A DNA stretch of 64,000 bases from Ruegeria discodermiae (GTDB taxonomy: Bacteria; Pseudomonadota; Alphaproteobacteria; Rhodobacterales; Rhodobacteraceae): assembly GCF_030758345.1 (NCBI RefSeq), contig NZ_JAVAMO010000001.1:248001-312000 (forward strand). The letters are read 5' to 3'. The notes beneath the pieces were generated by a model. The model saw only the letters and a list, made by a program, of their open reading frames with translations, was not told where the DNA came from and searched no databases. This document shows, in pieces, positions 36,773-45,155 of the stretch (position 1 is its first letter; each line of letters opens with the position of its first letter). The translations under genes were made by a program, and so were the position numbers.

Positions 36773-38434
36773 ATGCTGCAAATCGATACCTGGAAACGGG
36801 TCCTGATCTGGCTGGTCGTGGTGGCTGGCCTGCTTCTGGCCCTGCCGAATGCGTTCTACACCCGTGTGGAACAATCCAACGATGCCCGTGCCGCGATTGA
36901 GCTGGGCAATGACACGCCGCAGATGCGGGCCGAGGCGGGGCAATGGCCCTCCTGGCTGCCGTCGGGGCTGGTCAATCTGGGTCTCGATCTGCGCGGGGGT
37001 GCGCATCTGCTGGCCGAGGTCAAGGTCGAGGATGTGTATGAGGTGCGCATGGATGCCATGTGGCCGGAAATCCGCGATGCGCTGCGGGATCAGCGTGCGA
37101 CGGTGGGCACGATCCGCCGTCAGGACAGCGCGCCGGGTGAGATTCGCGTCCGCATCAGCCAGCCCGAGGGCATGTCGCGCGCGCTGCAGGTTGTCCGCGA
37201 ACTGGCAACGCCGATCCAGACCCTTGCCGGTCCGACGGGTACTGATATCGAGGTTTCTGCCCAAGGCAATGACATTGTCGTGACGCTGAGCGAGGCCGAG
37301 AAGCTGGCCTCGGATGATCGCACGGTGCGCCAGGCGCTGGAAATCATCCGCCGCCGGATCGACGAGGTCGGCACGCGAGAGCCCACCATCCAGCGTCAGG
37401 GCCCGCAACGTATCCTGATCCAGGTGCCGGGCATCGGCAGCGCCTCGGAACTCAAGGAAATCATCGGCACCACGGCGCAGCTTACCTTCAACCCGGTTGT
37501 CTCGCGCACCACCGACGCCGACGCCCGTGTGGGTCCGGGGGAAAAGCTGGTCCCCTCAATCGATGAGGCGGGGACGTTCTACATCATCGAAGCTGCCCCC
37601 GTGGTCACCGGCGAGGAACTGGTCGATGCCCAGCCTGCCTTTGACCAGAACGGTCGTCCGGCGGTGAATTTCCGCTTCAACACCACCGGCGCGCGCAAGT
37701 TTGGCGACTATACGCTCGACAATATCGGCGCGCCCTTTGCGATCGTGTTGGACGACGAGGTCATCTCGGCCCCGGTGATCCAGAGCCATATTCCTGGCGG
37801 TTCGGGCATCATCACTGGTAATTTCAGCGTTGAGGAAAGCACCAATCTGGCGGTGCTACTCAGGGCAGGGGCTTTGCCCGCCGGGCTGGAATTCCTAGAA
37901 GAGCGCACCATCGGCCCCGAACTGGGTCAGGACAGTATTGATGCGGGCAAGGTGGCGACCATGGTGGCCTTTGCCGCGGTGCTGGTCTTCATGGCGCTCA
38001 GCTATGGCCTGTTCGGCCTGTTTGCCAATGTGGCGCTGATCATCAATATCGGGCTGATCTTTGGCCTGTTGTCGCTGATCGGGGCGACGCTGACGCTGCC
38101 CGGTATCGCCGGGATCGTGCTGACCGTGGGTATGGCGGTGGACGCCAATGTGCTGATCTTCGAGCGGATACGCGAAGAGTTGAAAACCGCCAAGGGACCG
38201 GCCCGCGCCATCGAGCTGGGTTATGAGAAAGCGCTGAGCGCCATTCTGGATGCCAACATCACCACCTTCATCACGGCGGTGATCCTGTTTGCCATGGGCT
38301 CCGGCCCGGTGCGCGGCTTTGCCATCACGCTGGGCTTGGGTATTCTCACCTCGGTCTTCACCGCGATCTTCGTGACGCGTTTGCTGGTGGTGATCTGGTT
38401 CGAACGCCGCCGTCCCAAAATGATCGAGGTGTGA
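36773..38434 (+). CDS. secD: preprotein translocase subunit SecD
   Basis: A 553-aa inner-membrane RND-superfamily protein that uses the proton gradient to pull exported proteins into the periplasm. It has an N-terminal helix at residues 8-25, the family motif LGLDLRGGAHLLAEV near 66, a large periplasmic P1 domain, and C-terminal helices including GIVLTVGMAVDANVLIFERIREEL near 450, where the conserved Asp and Arg lie. It runs straight into secF, with one base between the genes. Confidence 0.96.
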   Translation: MLQIDTWKRVLIWLVVVAGLLLALPNAFYTRVEQSNDARAAIELGNDTPQMRAEAGQWPSWLPSGLVNLGLDLRGGAHLLAEVKVEDVYEVRMDAMWPEIRDALRDQRATVGTIRRQDSAPGEIRVRISQPEGMSRALQVVRELATPIQTLAGPTGTDIEVSAQGNDIVVTLSEAEKLASDDRTVRQALEIIRRRIDEVGTREPTIQRQGPQRILIQVPGIGSASELKEIIGTTAQLTFNPVVSRTTDADARVGPGEKLVPSIDEAGTFYIIEAAPVVTGEELVDAQPAFDQNGRPAVNFRFNTTGARKFGDYTLDNIGAPFAIVLDDEVISAPVIQSHIPGGSGIITGNFSVEESTNLAVLLRAGALPAGLEFLEERTIGPELGQDSIDAGKVATMVAFAAVLVFMALSYGLFGLFANVALIINIGLIFGLLSLIGATLTLPGIAGIVLTVGMAVDANVLIFERIREELKTAKGPARAIELGYEKALSAILDANITTFITAVILFAMGSGPVRGFAITLGLGILTSVFTAIFVTRLLVVIWFERRRPKMIEV

Positions 38435-38435
38435 T

Positions 38436-39404
38436 ATGAGACTGAAACTTGTCCCCCAGAACACCTCGTTCGATTTCTTCAGCCGCTGGAAATTGTGGCT
38501 GGGCATCTCGGCCTTCATGATGCTGCTGGCGGCGGGGTCGTTCCTGTATCAGGGCCTGAATTTCGGCATCGACTTCCGCGGCGGTACCACGATCCGCACC
38601 GAAAGCGCGCAGCCGGTGGATGTGGGCGTCTATCGCGGTGCGCTGGATGCGTTGGAGCTGGGCGATATCACCATCACCGAGATTTTTGACCCCACCTTCG
38701 GCCCCGACCAGAACGTCGCCATGTTGCGCATTCAGGCGCAGGAGGGCGAAGAGGCCGCAACCGCCACCATGGTCGCCCAAGTCGAAAGCGCGTTACAGGG
38801 CGCAGTGCCAGACATCGAGTTTGTGTCCGTCGAATCCGTTGGCCCCAAGGTCTCGGGCGAGTTGATCCAGACGGCTGTAATTGCTGTGGTCCTCGCGATC
38901 GGGGCGGTGCTTGTCTATATCTGGCTGCGCTTCGAATGGCAGTTCGCGCTGGGGGCTGTGGCCGCACTGGTGCATGACGTGATCCTGACGATTGGCGTGT
39001 TCTCGGAGCTGCAGATTCGCTTCGACCTCGCGATCATCGCGGCGCTTCTGACCATTGTCGGTTACTCGCTGAACGACACGGTGGTGGTCTTTGACCGGGT
39101 GCGTGAAAACCTGCGGAAATACAAAAAAACCCCGCTCAAGGATGTGCTGAACGTCTCGATCAACGAAACGCTGAGCCGAACGGTGATGACCTCGGTCACC
39201 ACGCTCTTGGCGCTGATCTCGCTTTATGTGCTGGGCGGAGACGTGATCCGTGGCTTTGTCTTTGCGATGATCTGGGGCGTGATCGTGGGGACGTATTCCT
39301 CGGTCTTCGTGGCCTCGGCGATTCTGCTCTATCTGGGCGTTAAGCGGGACTGGACCAAGCCGTCCAACACCGCTGGCAACCAATACGCCAATATCGATGC
39401 CTGA
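38436..39404 (+). CDS. secF: preprotein translocase subunit SecF
   Basis: A 322-aa partner of SecD. It has an N-terminal helix, FGIDFRGGTTIRTE near residue 45, a small periplasmic domain, and C-terminal helices with IVGYSLNDTVVVFDRVRENLRK near 210, which carries the conserved VVVFDR motif. The gene follows secD with one base between. A hairpin lies directly after its stop and overlaps the start of the next gene. Confidence 0.96.
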   Translation: MRLKLVPQNTSFDFFSRWKLWLGISAFMMLLAAGSFLYQGLNFGIDFRGGTTIRTESAQPVDVGVYRGALDALELGDITITEIFDPTFGPDQNVAMLRIQAQEGEEAATATMVAQVESALQGAVPDIEFVSVESVGPKVSGELIQTAVIAVVLAIGAVLVYIWLRFEWQFALGAVAALVHDVILTIGVFSELQIRFDLAIIAALLTIVGYSLNDTVVVFDRVRENLRKYKKTPLKDVLNVSINETLSRTVMTSVTTLLALISLYVLGGDVIRGFVFAMIWGVIVGTYSSVFVASAILLYLGVKRDWTKPSNTAGNQYANIDA

Positions 39405-39408
39405 TCCC

Positions 39409-39447
39409 CGCTCACCCGTCTGGCATAAGGGCCGGAACGGGTGAGCG
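39409..39447 (+). promoter_or_regulatory. hairpin over the start codon of the TauE-like gene
   Basis: CGCTCACCCGT (39409-39419) pairs with ACGGGTGAGCG (39437-39447), an 11-bp perfect stem with a 17-nt loop. The 3' arm contains the GTG start codon (39441-39443), and the loop holds the GGGCCGGA ribosome site. It may end secF transcription, limit translation of the next gene, or both. Confidence 0.55.
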
Positions 39448-40190
39448 AACATCTGCTTTCCCTGGAAATTGCCGATCTCGCGGTGCTGTTCGTCGCCGCT
39501 CTGATGGCGGGGTGCACAAGGGGCTTTACCGGGTTTGGCACCGCGATGGTTTATCTGCCGCTGGCGGGGATGGTGCTGGACCCGGTTTCGGCTGTCACGA
39601 CGCTGATTCTGATGGATATTTTCGGGCCGGTGCCGATGGTGCCCAAGGTGCTGCCGCATGCCCATCGCGCAGACCTGCTGCGGCTGCTGGCCGGGACAGT
39701 GCTGGCCGTGCCGCTGGGGCTGGTGGCGTTGTTCGTCATGAACCCCGACCTGTTCCGGGTGCTGGTTTCGTCCGTGTCGCTGTTGATGCTGGCGGGGCTG
39801 CTTATGGGCTGGCGTTATAGCGGTGCGCTGGGTCCGCGTGCGGTATTCGGGACAGGGCTGGTCGCGGGGTTTCTGGGCGGTGCGGTGGGCATGCCGGGGC
39901 CGCCGGTGATCTTCGTCTACATGGCCAGCCCGCATCCGCCGCAGGTGATCCGCGCCAATACCACGCTCTATCTGCTTGGCTATGACATCCTGATGGTGAC
40001 GTTTCTGGCGCTGGCCAGCCGGCTTGACCCGGCAATCGCGGTCACCGGCTTGCTGCTGACGATCCCGAATATGCTTGGCAATCTCGCGGGCAGCGCGCTA
40101 TTTGTGCCGGAACGCGAGAAACTCTACCGCTCCGCTGCCTACATTCTGATCCTCGGCGTCGCGCTGGCGGGGCTGCCAATCTGGACCTGA
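39441..40190 (+). CDS. TauE/SafE-family sulfite/organosulfonate exporter
   Basis: A 249-aa membrane protein with about eight transmembrane helices. The family motif GFTGFGTAMVYLPLAGMVLDP is near residue 28, repeated in the second half as GGAVGMPGPPVIFVYMASP. TauE/SafE proteins export sulfite, sulfoacetate or related anions. The start is GTG 39441, which lies in a hairpin. It is followed after 3 bp by the Mth938-domain gene, so the two are probably co-translated. Substrate is inferred from the family only. Confidence 0.85.
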   Translation: MSEHLLSLEIADLAVLFVAALMAGCTRGFTGFGTAMVYLPLAGMVLDPVSAVTTLILMDIFGPVPMVPKVLPHAHRADLLRLLAGTVLAVPLGLVALFVMNPDLFRVLVSSVSLLMLAGLLMGWRYSGALGPRAVFGTGLVAGFLGGAVGMPGPPVIFVYMASPHPPQVIRANTTLYLLGYDILMVTFLALASRLDPAIAVTGLLLTIPNMLGNLAGSALFVPEREKLYRSAAYILILGVALAGLPIWT

Positions 40191-40193
40191 CCC

Positions 40194-40547
40194 ATGCGCC
40201 TGAACGAGATCGCCTTTACCGATGCCCAACCCGTCGATGGCTACGGCCCGGGGTTTTTCCGCATCGCAGGCGAGGTGCTCTATGGTCCGGTTCTGACCGG
40301 TGCCTCTGGTACGTTTACGTGGGGCGGCTACGACGATACCGCGCCGCTACTCGAACTGGCAGGCCAGATCGATGTGCTGTTCATCGGCACCGGTGCTGAG
40401 ATGGCGCATCTGCCCGACGCTTTGCGCCGCGCATTGGAGGAGTCAGGCATCGGGGTGGAGAACATGTCCTCTCCCGCCGCCTGTCGCACCTATAACGTCC
40501 TGCTCTCCGAAGGCCGCCGCATTGCGTTGGCGGCCCTGCCTGTGTGA
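40194..40547 (+). CDS. Mth938-domain protein
   Basis: A 117-aa protein of the Mth938 (DUF498) family, an alpha/beta fold of unknown function; a human relative is mitochondrial NDUFAF3, a complex I assembly factor. Visible are YGPGFFRIAGEVLYGPVLTG near residue 17, DVLFIGTGAEMAHLP near 60, and GIGVENMSSPAACRTYNVLLSEGRRIALAALPV at the end. It lies 3 bp after the TauE-like gene and before the ccm cluster, a common alphaproteobacterial order. A role in respiratory complex assembly is only an inference from homologues. Confidence 0.82.
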   Translation: MRLNEIAFTDAQPVDGYGPGFFRIAGEVLYGPVLTGASGTFTWGGYDDTAPLLELAGQIDVLFIGTGAEMAHLPDALRRALEESGIGVENMSSPAACRTYNVLLSEGRRIALAALPV

Positions 40548-40682
40548 CTGGGCCCGCTTTTCATCGGGTCAAATTTATTTCGGAGAGTTTGCATCATTCC
40601 CGCTAGATGTCACAGACGCGACACTCCGTCCCTGCGCGACTCCGGCCTTTTGCCGCCCCCTGCAATCGGTTAAGCGGGTTTC

Positions 40683-41297
40683 ATGACCCTGATCGTCACC
40701 GACCTTGCCATCGCCCGCGGAGGCGTTCCCGTGCTCGAAGGGCTGGGATTTGCCCTTGAGCCGGGGCAGGCGCTGGTTGTGCGGGGGCCCAACGGGATCG
40801 GCAAGACAACGCTGTTGCGCACCATCGCCGGATTGCAGCCACCGCTTGCGGGCCAGATCGCCGGGGCTGAGGACCGGATCGCCTATGCCGGCCATTCCGA
40901 CGGCATCAAGCCGACGCTCACGGTGACCGAAAACCTGAATTTCTGGGCCGCCGTCTTTGGCGCGCGCGGCATCTTGGGCGCTTTGGACGCTTATGACCTG
41001 CACGAGCTTGCCGACCGGCATGCCGGTAACCTTTCGGCGGGACAGAAACGTCGCCTGGGTCTGGCGCGCCTGCTGGTCACCGGGCGCCCGATCTGGGTGC
41101 TGGACGAGCCGACCGTTTCGCTCGACAAAGAGGCCGTTGGAAAATTCGCCGATGCGGTGCGGGCGCATCTGGGGCAGGGTGGGTCGGCGCTGATCGCCAC
41201 CCACATCGATCTGGGGCTCGAAGCAGCGACGCTGGATGTCGGCCCATTCCGCGCGGTGCCGAAACCGGTCGATGATTTCGACGGAGACTTCCTGTGA
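40683..41297 (+). CDS. ccmA: heme exporter ATP-binding protein CcmA
   Basis: A 204-aa ABC ATPase, the energising subunit of the CcmABCD complex that releases holo-CcmE during cytochrome c maturation. Walker A is GPNGIGKTT near residue 38, the signature [15 protein letters not shown] near 121, and Walker [13 protein letters not shown] near 140. The short length is typical of CcmA. Its TGA overlaps the GTG of ccmB. Confidence 0.94.
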   Translation: MTLIVTDLAIARGGVPVLEGLGFALEPGQALVVRGPNGIGKTTLLRTIAGLQPPLAGQIAGAEDRIAYAGHSDGIKPTLTVTENLNFWAAVFGARGILGALDAYDLHELADRHAGNLSAGQKRRLGLARLLVTGRPIWVLDEPTVSLDKEAVGKFADAVRAHLGQGGSALIATHIDLGLEAATLDVGPFRAVPKPVDDFDGDFL

Positions 41298-41950
41298 TCG
41301 CGCTGCTGTTCCGGGATCTGAAACTGGCCATGCGCGCCGGGGGCGGCTTTGGTCTGGGGCTGGTCTTTTTCCTGATCGTCACCACGCTGGTGCCCTTTGC
41401 GGTGGGTCCGCAATCCGACCTTTTGGCCAGCATCGCGCCGGGTGTGCTGTGGTTGGGCGCGCTTCTGGCCTGTCTTCTGTCGCTCGACCGGCTGCTGGCG
41501 CTGGATTGGGAGGACGGCACGCTGGACCTGCTGGCCACCGCCCCGCTGCCGCTGGAGGCCGTGGTGTCGGTCAAGGCGCTGGCACATTGGATCACCACAG
41601 GCCTGCCGCTGGTTCTTGCGGCCCCGGTCTTTGGCGTGCTGCTCAATCTGCCGGGGCCGGGCTTTTTCTGGCTGGTGGTGTCGCTGGCGGTGGGCACGCC
41701 CGCGCTCAGCGTTGTGGGCACGTTTGGGGCGGCGCTGACCGTAGGGCTGAAACGCGGCGGGCTGCTGTTGTCGCTCTTGGTGCTGCCGCTCTACGTGCCG
41801 ACCCTGATCTTCGGGGCCGAGGTGGCGCGGCGCGGCGCGCAAGGGATGGAGACGGGCACGCCGCTTCTGATGCTGGGCGGGATCACGCTGGCCACGATCG
41901 CTCTGCTGCCATTCGCCAGCGCGGCTGTCTTACGTGTGAACCTGCGTTGA
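41294..41950 (+). CDS. ccmB: heme exporter protein CcmB
   Basis: A 218-aa integral membrane protein with about six helices, the permease partner of CcmA. The N-terminal [15 protein letters not shown] and the second helix [16 protein letters not shown], followed by [13 protein letters not shown]-type helices, are typical. It starts with GTG overlapping the ccmA stop, so translation is coupled. Confidence 0.94.
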   Translation: MIALLFRDLKLAMRAGGGFGLGLVFFLIVTTLVPFAVGPQSDLLASIAPGVLWLGALLACLLSLDRLLALDWEDGTLDLLATAPLPLEAVVSVKALAHWITTGLPLVLAAPVFGVLLNLPGPGFFWLVVSLAVGTPALSVVGTFGAALTVGLKRGGLLLSLLVLPLYVPTLIFGAEVARRGAQGMETGTPLLMLGGITLATIALLPFASAAVLRVNLR

Positions 41951-41995
41951 TTTGTGTCAATTGAGAATGCAAGCGAGTCGGGCTAGATAACTCCC

Positions 41996-42769
41996 ATGTC
42001 GATAGCCGCCAAAGCCAACACGATCTGGCAATATGCCAACCCAAAGAAGTTTCTGGCCACCTCCGAACGGGTGCTGCCGTTTTTCTGGGCCACCGCCGCG
42101 ATCTGCCTTGTTGTAGGGCTGGTCTGGGGGTTTTTCTTTACACCCGATGATTTCAGGCAGGGATCGACGGTGAAGATCATCTATCTGCATGTGCCTTCGG
42201 CGCTGATGGCGATCAATTGCTGGCTGATGATGCTGGTGACCTCGCTGGTCTGGCTGGTGCGGCGCCATCATGTCAGCGCGCTGGCGGCCCGCGCGGCGGC
42301 GCCCATCGGGGTGGTGATGACGCTGATCGCGCTGGTCACCGGTGCGATCTGGGGGCAACCCATGTGGGGCACCTGGTGGGCCTGGGACCCGCGGCTCACG
42401 TCGTTCCTGATCCTGTTCCTATTCTATCTGGGCTATATCGCGCTGTGGGAGGCGATCGAGGATCCCGATACCGCCGCCGATCTGACCTCGGTCCTGTGCC
42501 TGGTGGGCAGCGTGTTCGCCATTCTCAGCCGCTATGCGGTGAATTTCTGGAATCAGGGCCTGCATCAGGGGGCCTCGGTGATGCGGGCAGGGGCCGTAAC
42601 TGGCACCGATACGACCGAAAAGGTCAGCAACGTGTTCTTCTACCCTCTGTTTCTGTGCATCATCGGTTTTGTGCTGCTGTTCATCGCGCTGGTGCTTTAT
42701 CGCACCGGGACCGAGATTCGCGCGCGACGCATCCGGGCGCTGCTGGCACGGGAAAGGGCAGGCGCATGA
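41996..42769 (+). CDS. ccmC: heme-handling protein CcmC
   Basis: A 257-aa membrane protein with six helices that loads heme onto CcmE. The diagnostic tryptophan-rich WWD motif is WGTWWAWDPRLTS near residue 122, and periplasmic His residues flank it (YLHVPSALMA near 63). The ATGA overlap at its end couples it to ccmD. Confidence 0.95.
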   Translation: MSIAAKANTIWQYANPKKFLATSERVLPFFWATAAICLVVGLVWGFFFTPDDFRQGSTVKIIYLHVPSALMAINCWLMMLVTSLVWLVRRHHVSALAARAAAPIGVVMTLIALVTGAIWGQPMWGTWWAWDPRLTSFLILFLFYLGYIALWEAIEDPDTAADLTSVLCLVGSVFAILSRYAVNFWNQGLHQGASVMRAGAVTGTDTTEKVSNVFFYPLFLCIIGFVLLFIALVLYRTGTEIRARRIRALLARERAGA

Positions 42770-42924
42770 TGCCGGATCTGGGGAAACATACCGAGGCGGT
42801 GCTGTCCTCTTACGCGCTGTCGCTGCTCATGCTGGTGCTGCTCGTCGCGCTGAGCCTGTGGCGCGGGCGCAAGGTCCGGGCCGAGATGGAAAAGACCGAA
42901 CAAAGGATGTCGCGCAATGGCTAA
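42766..42924 (+). CDS. ccmD: heme exporter subunit CcmD
   Basis: A 52-aa single-pass protein (LGKHTEAVLSSYALSLLMLVLLVALS) followed by a basic and then charged cytoplasmic tail. It stabilises the CcmABC-CcmE complex. ATG 42766 overlaps the ccmC stop; a second ATG at 42769 is in frame. Its end overlaps the start of ccmG by 8 bp. Small size and position make the call firm. Confidence 0.9.
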   Translation: MMPDLGKHTEAVLSSYALSLLMLVLLVALSLWRGRKVRAEMEKTEQRMSRNG

Positions 42925-43465
42925 GATATCCCCTATGATGATCGCGCCGCCGGTGATCTTTGCCGCTTTTGTGTTGCTGGCCGCCGTGGGCATGTTTCGC
43001 GACGACCCCGAGGCGCTGCCCTCAGCCCGTGCCGGACAACCTGCGCCGCCGGTTGTGATGGAGCCCTTTGCCGACAAGCCGGTCTTTGACGATGCGACCC
43101 TGCGTGATGGCGAAGTGAAGCTGGTGAATTACTGGGCCAGTTGGTGCGCCCCCTGCCGGGTTGAGCACCCCAATCTGGACGCTTTGTCCAAACAGGGCAT
43201 CCCGGTCTATGGGGTGAACTACAAGGACCAACTGCAAAACGCTGCCGGTTTTCTGGAGGAGCTGGGCGATCCCTACACCGCTCTGGGCCGCGACCCTCAA
43301 GGGCGCATGGCGCTGGATTGGGGCGTCTATGGCGTGCCCGAGACCTATGTGGTGGATGGCGATGGCACGATCCTGCTGCGCTTTGCCGGGCCGGTCACCC
43401 AACGCGCCTATAAGGAACGGATCGAGCCGGTGCTGAGCGAGGCGCGCGCGCGGGCCACCAACTGA
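42917..43465 (+). CDS. ccmG: periplasmic thiol-disulfide oxidoreductase CcmG/DsbE
   Basis: A 182-aa thioredoxin-like protein with an N-terminal anchor helix (about residues 9-27). The active site is WASWCAPCRVEHP near residue 73, and the cis-Pro loop GVYGVPETYVVDGDG near 134, the typical CcmG GVxGxPET motif. It reduces apocytochrome or CcmH before heme attachment. It is the last ccm gene; its stop abuts that of the convergent DMT gene with no spacer. No ccmE, ccmF, ccmH or ccmI gene lies in the window. Confidence 0.95.
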   Translation: MAKISPMMIAPPVIFAAFVLLAAVGMFRDDPEALPSARAGQPAPPVVMEPFADKPVFDDATLRDGEVKLVNYWASWCAPCRVEHPNLDALSKQGIPVYGVNYKDQLQNAAGFLEELGDPYTALGRDPQGRMALDWGVYGVPETYVVDGDGTILLRFAGPVTQRAYKERIEPVLSEARARATN

Positions 43466-44335
43466 TCAGGTCTTGGGCTGCCTTGCCAGTTGCACGGCAA
43501 GAATACCGGCTGTGATCACCAGAACGCCGATGGCGTCCTGCAGCGTCAGCCGCTCGCCCAGCAGCAGTGCCGCGATGCCGACTCCGAAGACCGGGTTGAG
43601 AAAGTGGAAGGTGGCCGCGCGCACCGCTCCGATCCGATCCAGCAGCCGGAACCAGATATAGGTCGCGGCCAGACCGGGGATCAGCGTGGTGTAGGCAAAA
43701 GCCGCCGCAAGCGGCCAACTGGGGGTGACCCGGATCACCTCAAACAGTGGCGCGGCGAGGAACAGGATCGCCGAGCCGACCAGCATTTGCAGCCCGACCA
43801 CCATCATGAAATTCCCGCCCGTGGTGGCGTTTCGCACGGACAGGGTGGCCAGTGTCAGCGCCACCGCGCCAATCCCGCAGAGCATCACGCCAAACAGATC
43901 AACCCCGGCGCTGATCCGCGCGCCCATGATCAGCGCGACGCCAACCAGCCCCGCCAGCAGGCCCAGAACCCCCATCAGGTTCAGCCGCTGACCTAGGATG
44001 AGCCAGTTCGCCAGCGCCACCAGCAGCGGCATGGTCGAGGCGATGATGGCCGCGACCGAGGCCTGCACGGTTTGCATCGCATAGAAGTTCAGACCCAGAT
44101 AGAGCGCGTTCTGGCAGATGCCGAAGATGATGGTCGCGCGCCATTGCGCCCGGGTCAGATGCCAGCTCTGCCCCATCAGCCGCGCGATCCAGACCCCCAG
44201 AAGCCCCGAGATCAGAAACCGGACCGCCAGCGAAAACAGCGGCGAGGCATCCGCCACGATGATCCGGGCCGAGGTGAAGGCCGAGGACCACATCAGGGCA
44301 AACGCCAGCCCCATGATCAAAGCGCGGATGTCCAA
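43466..44335 (-). CDS. EamA/DMT-family permease
   Basis: A 289-aa drug/metabolite transporter of ten helices formed by two EamA repeats. The first ends near residue 135 (ASTMPLLVALANWLILGQRL), and the second has FLNPVFGVGIAALLLGERL near 245. The probable start is TTG 44335, preceded by AAAGGA nine bases upstream; an internal ATG eight codons in is an alternative. The substrate is unknown. It is convergent with ccmG with stops directly adjoining. Confidence 0.82.
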   Translation of the reverse strand: MDIRALIMGLAFALMWSSAFTSARIIVADASPLFSLAVRFLISGLLGVWIARLMGQSWHLTRAQWRATIIFGICQNALYLGLNFYAMQTVQASVAAIIASTMPLLVALANWLILGQRLNLMGVLGLLAGLVGVALIMGARISAGVDLFGVMLCGIGAVALTLATLSVRNATTGGNFMMVVGLQMLVGSAILFLAAPLFEVIRVTPSWPLAAAFAYTTLIPGLAATYIWFRLLDRIGAVRAATFHFLNPVFGVGIAALLLGERLTLQDAIGVLVITAGILAVQLARQPKT

Positions 44336-44380
44336 ATCTGGGGTCCTTTCAGGAGAAGGGGCTGATGTGCTGGCGGTCTG

Positions 44381-45085
44381 TCAAAGACGATAGCCGCCCG
44401 AAACGGCCAGAATCTCGCCGGTGATGAAACCGGCCTGATCTGTGGCGAGGAAGCGCACAGCCTTGGCGATGTCCTCTGGCGTGCCGGGGCGACCAAGGGC
44501 TGTCTCCTTTACAAAAGCATCGGTCAATTCCTTGCTACGTGGTTTTTCAGGCGTGTTTATGGCCCCTGGCGCCACCGCATTGACGCGTATCCCCTTGGGG
44601 CCAAGTTCTTTGGCCATACCGCGCGTCCAGAGGTTCAGCGCGGCCTTGCTGGCACCGTATGCGACAGCTCCGAGAGGTGGCAGGGCGGCATTGATCGAAG
44701 AGATGTTGACGATGGCGGCGCCCGGTTCCAGATGCGGCAATGCTGCGCTGAGCAGTGCCGCCGGGCCGGTCAAGTTGGTCTCGAAGAGGCTGCGATGCGC
44801 AGCGATGTCCATCTCGTCGACAGGGGTGGCGACCACCAGTCCGGCATTGTTCACGATGACATCCAACCGCCCAAATCTGCCGATAACCTGATCTACAATG
44901 CTCTGAGGACTGTCGGGATGGGTCAGATCGGCCCTGATCGCCAGTATGTCGGGGCCGGTCTGTAACAGCGCGTCGGGATCGGTACTGCGCCAGGTGATCG
45001 CGACATCGTGGTCTTGGGCCAGATCCTGCGCGATTGCGCGTCCGATGCCGCGTGCGGCGCCTGTGACGAGGGCGACTCTGCGCAT
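44381..45085 (-). CDS. short-chain dehydrogenase/reductase
   Basis: A 234-aa classical SDR with the cofactor motif [13 protein letters not shown] near residue 8, NNAG near 82, catalytic Ser in NISSINA near 132, and the Tyr and Lys in YGASKAAL near 145. Arg residues at the end of the second strand (TWRSTD) suggest a preference for NADP(H). ATG 45085 follows GGAGGATCAAA; the open frame further upstream is excluded. It lies 70 bp beyond acnA with the same direction. The substrate is unknown. Confidence 0.85.
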   Translation of the reverse strand: MRRVALVTGAARGIGRAIAQDLAQDHDVAITWRSTDPDALLQTGPDILAIRADLTHPDSPQSIVDQVIGRFGRLDVIVNNAGLVVATPVDEMDIAAHRSLFETNLTGPAALLSAALPHLEPGAAIVNISSINAALPPLGAVAYGASKAALNLWTRGMAKELGPKGIRVNAVAPGAINTPEKPRSKELTDAFVKETALGRPGTPEDIAKAVRFLATDQAGFITGEILAVSGGYRL

Positions 45086-45155
45086 TTTGATCCTCCTGCT
45101 CGTGAAGGAAGAAGGGCGCCCCGTGGGGCGCCCGTCAAGCGGATATCGGACCGGC

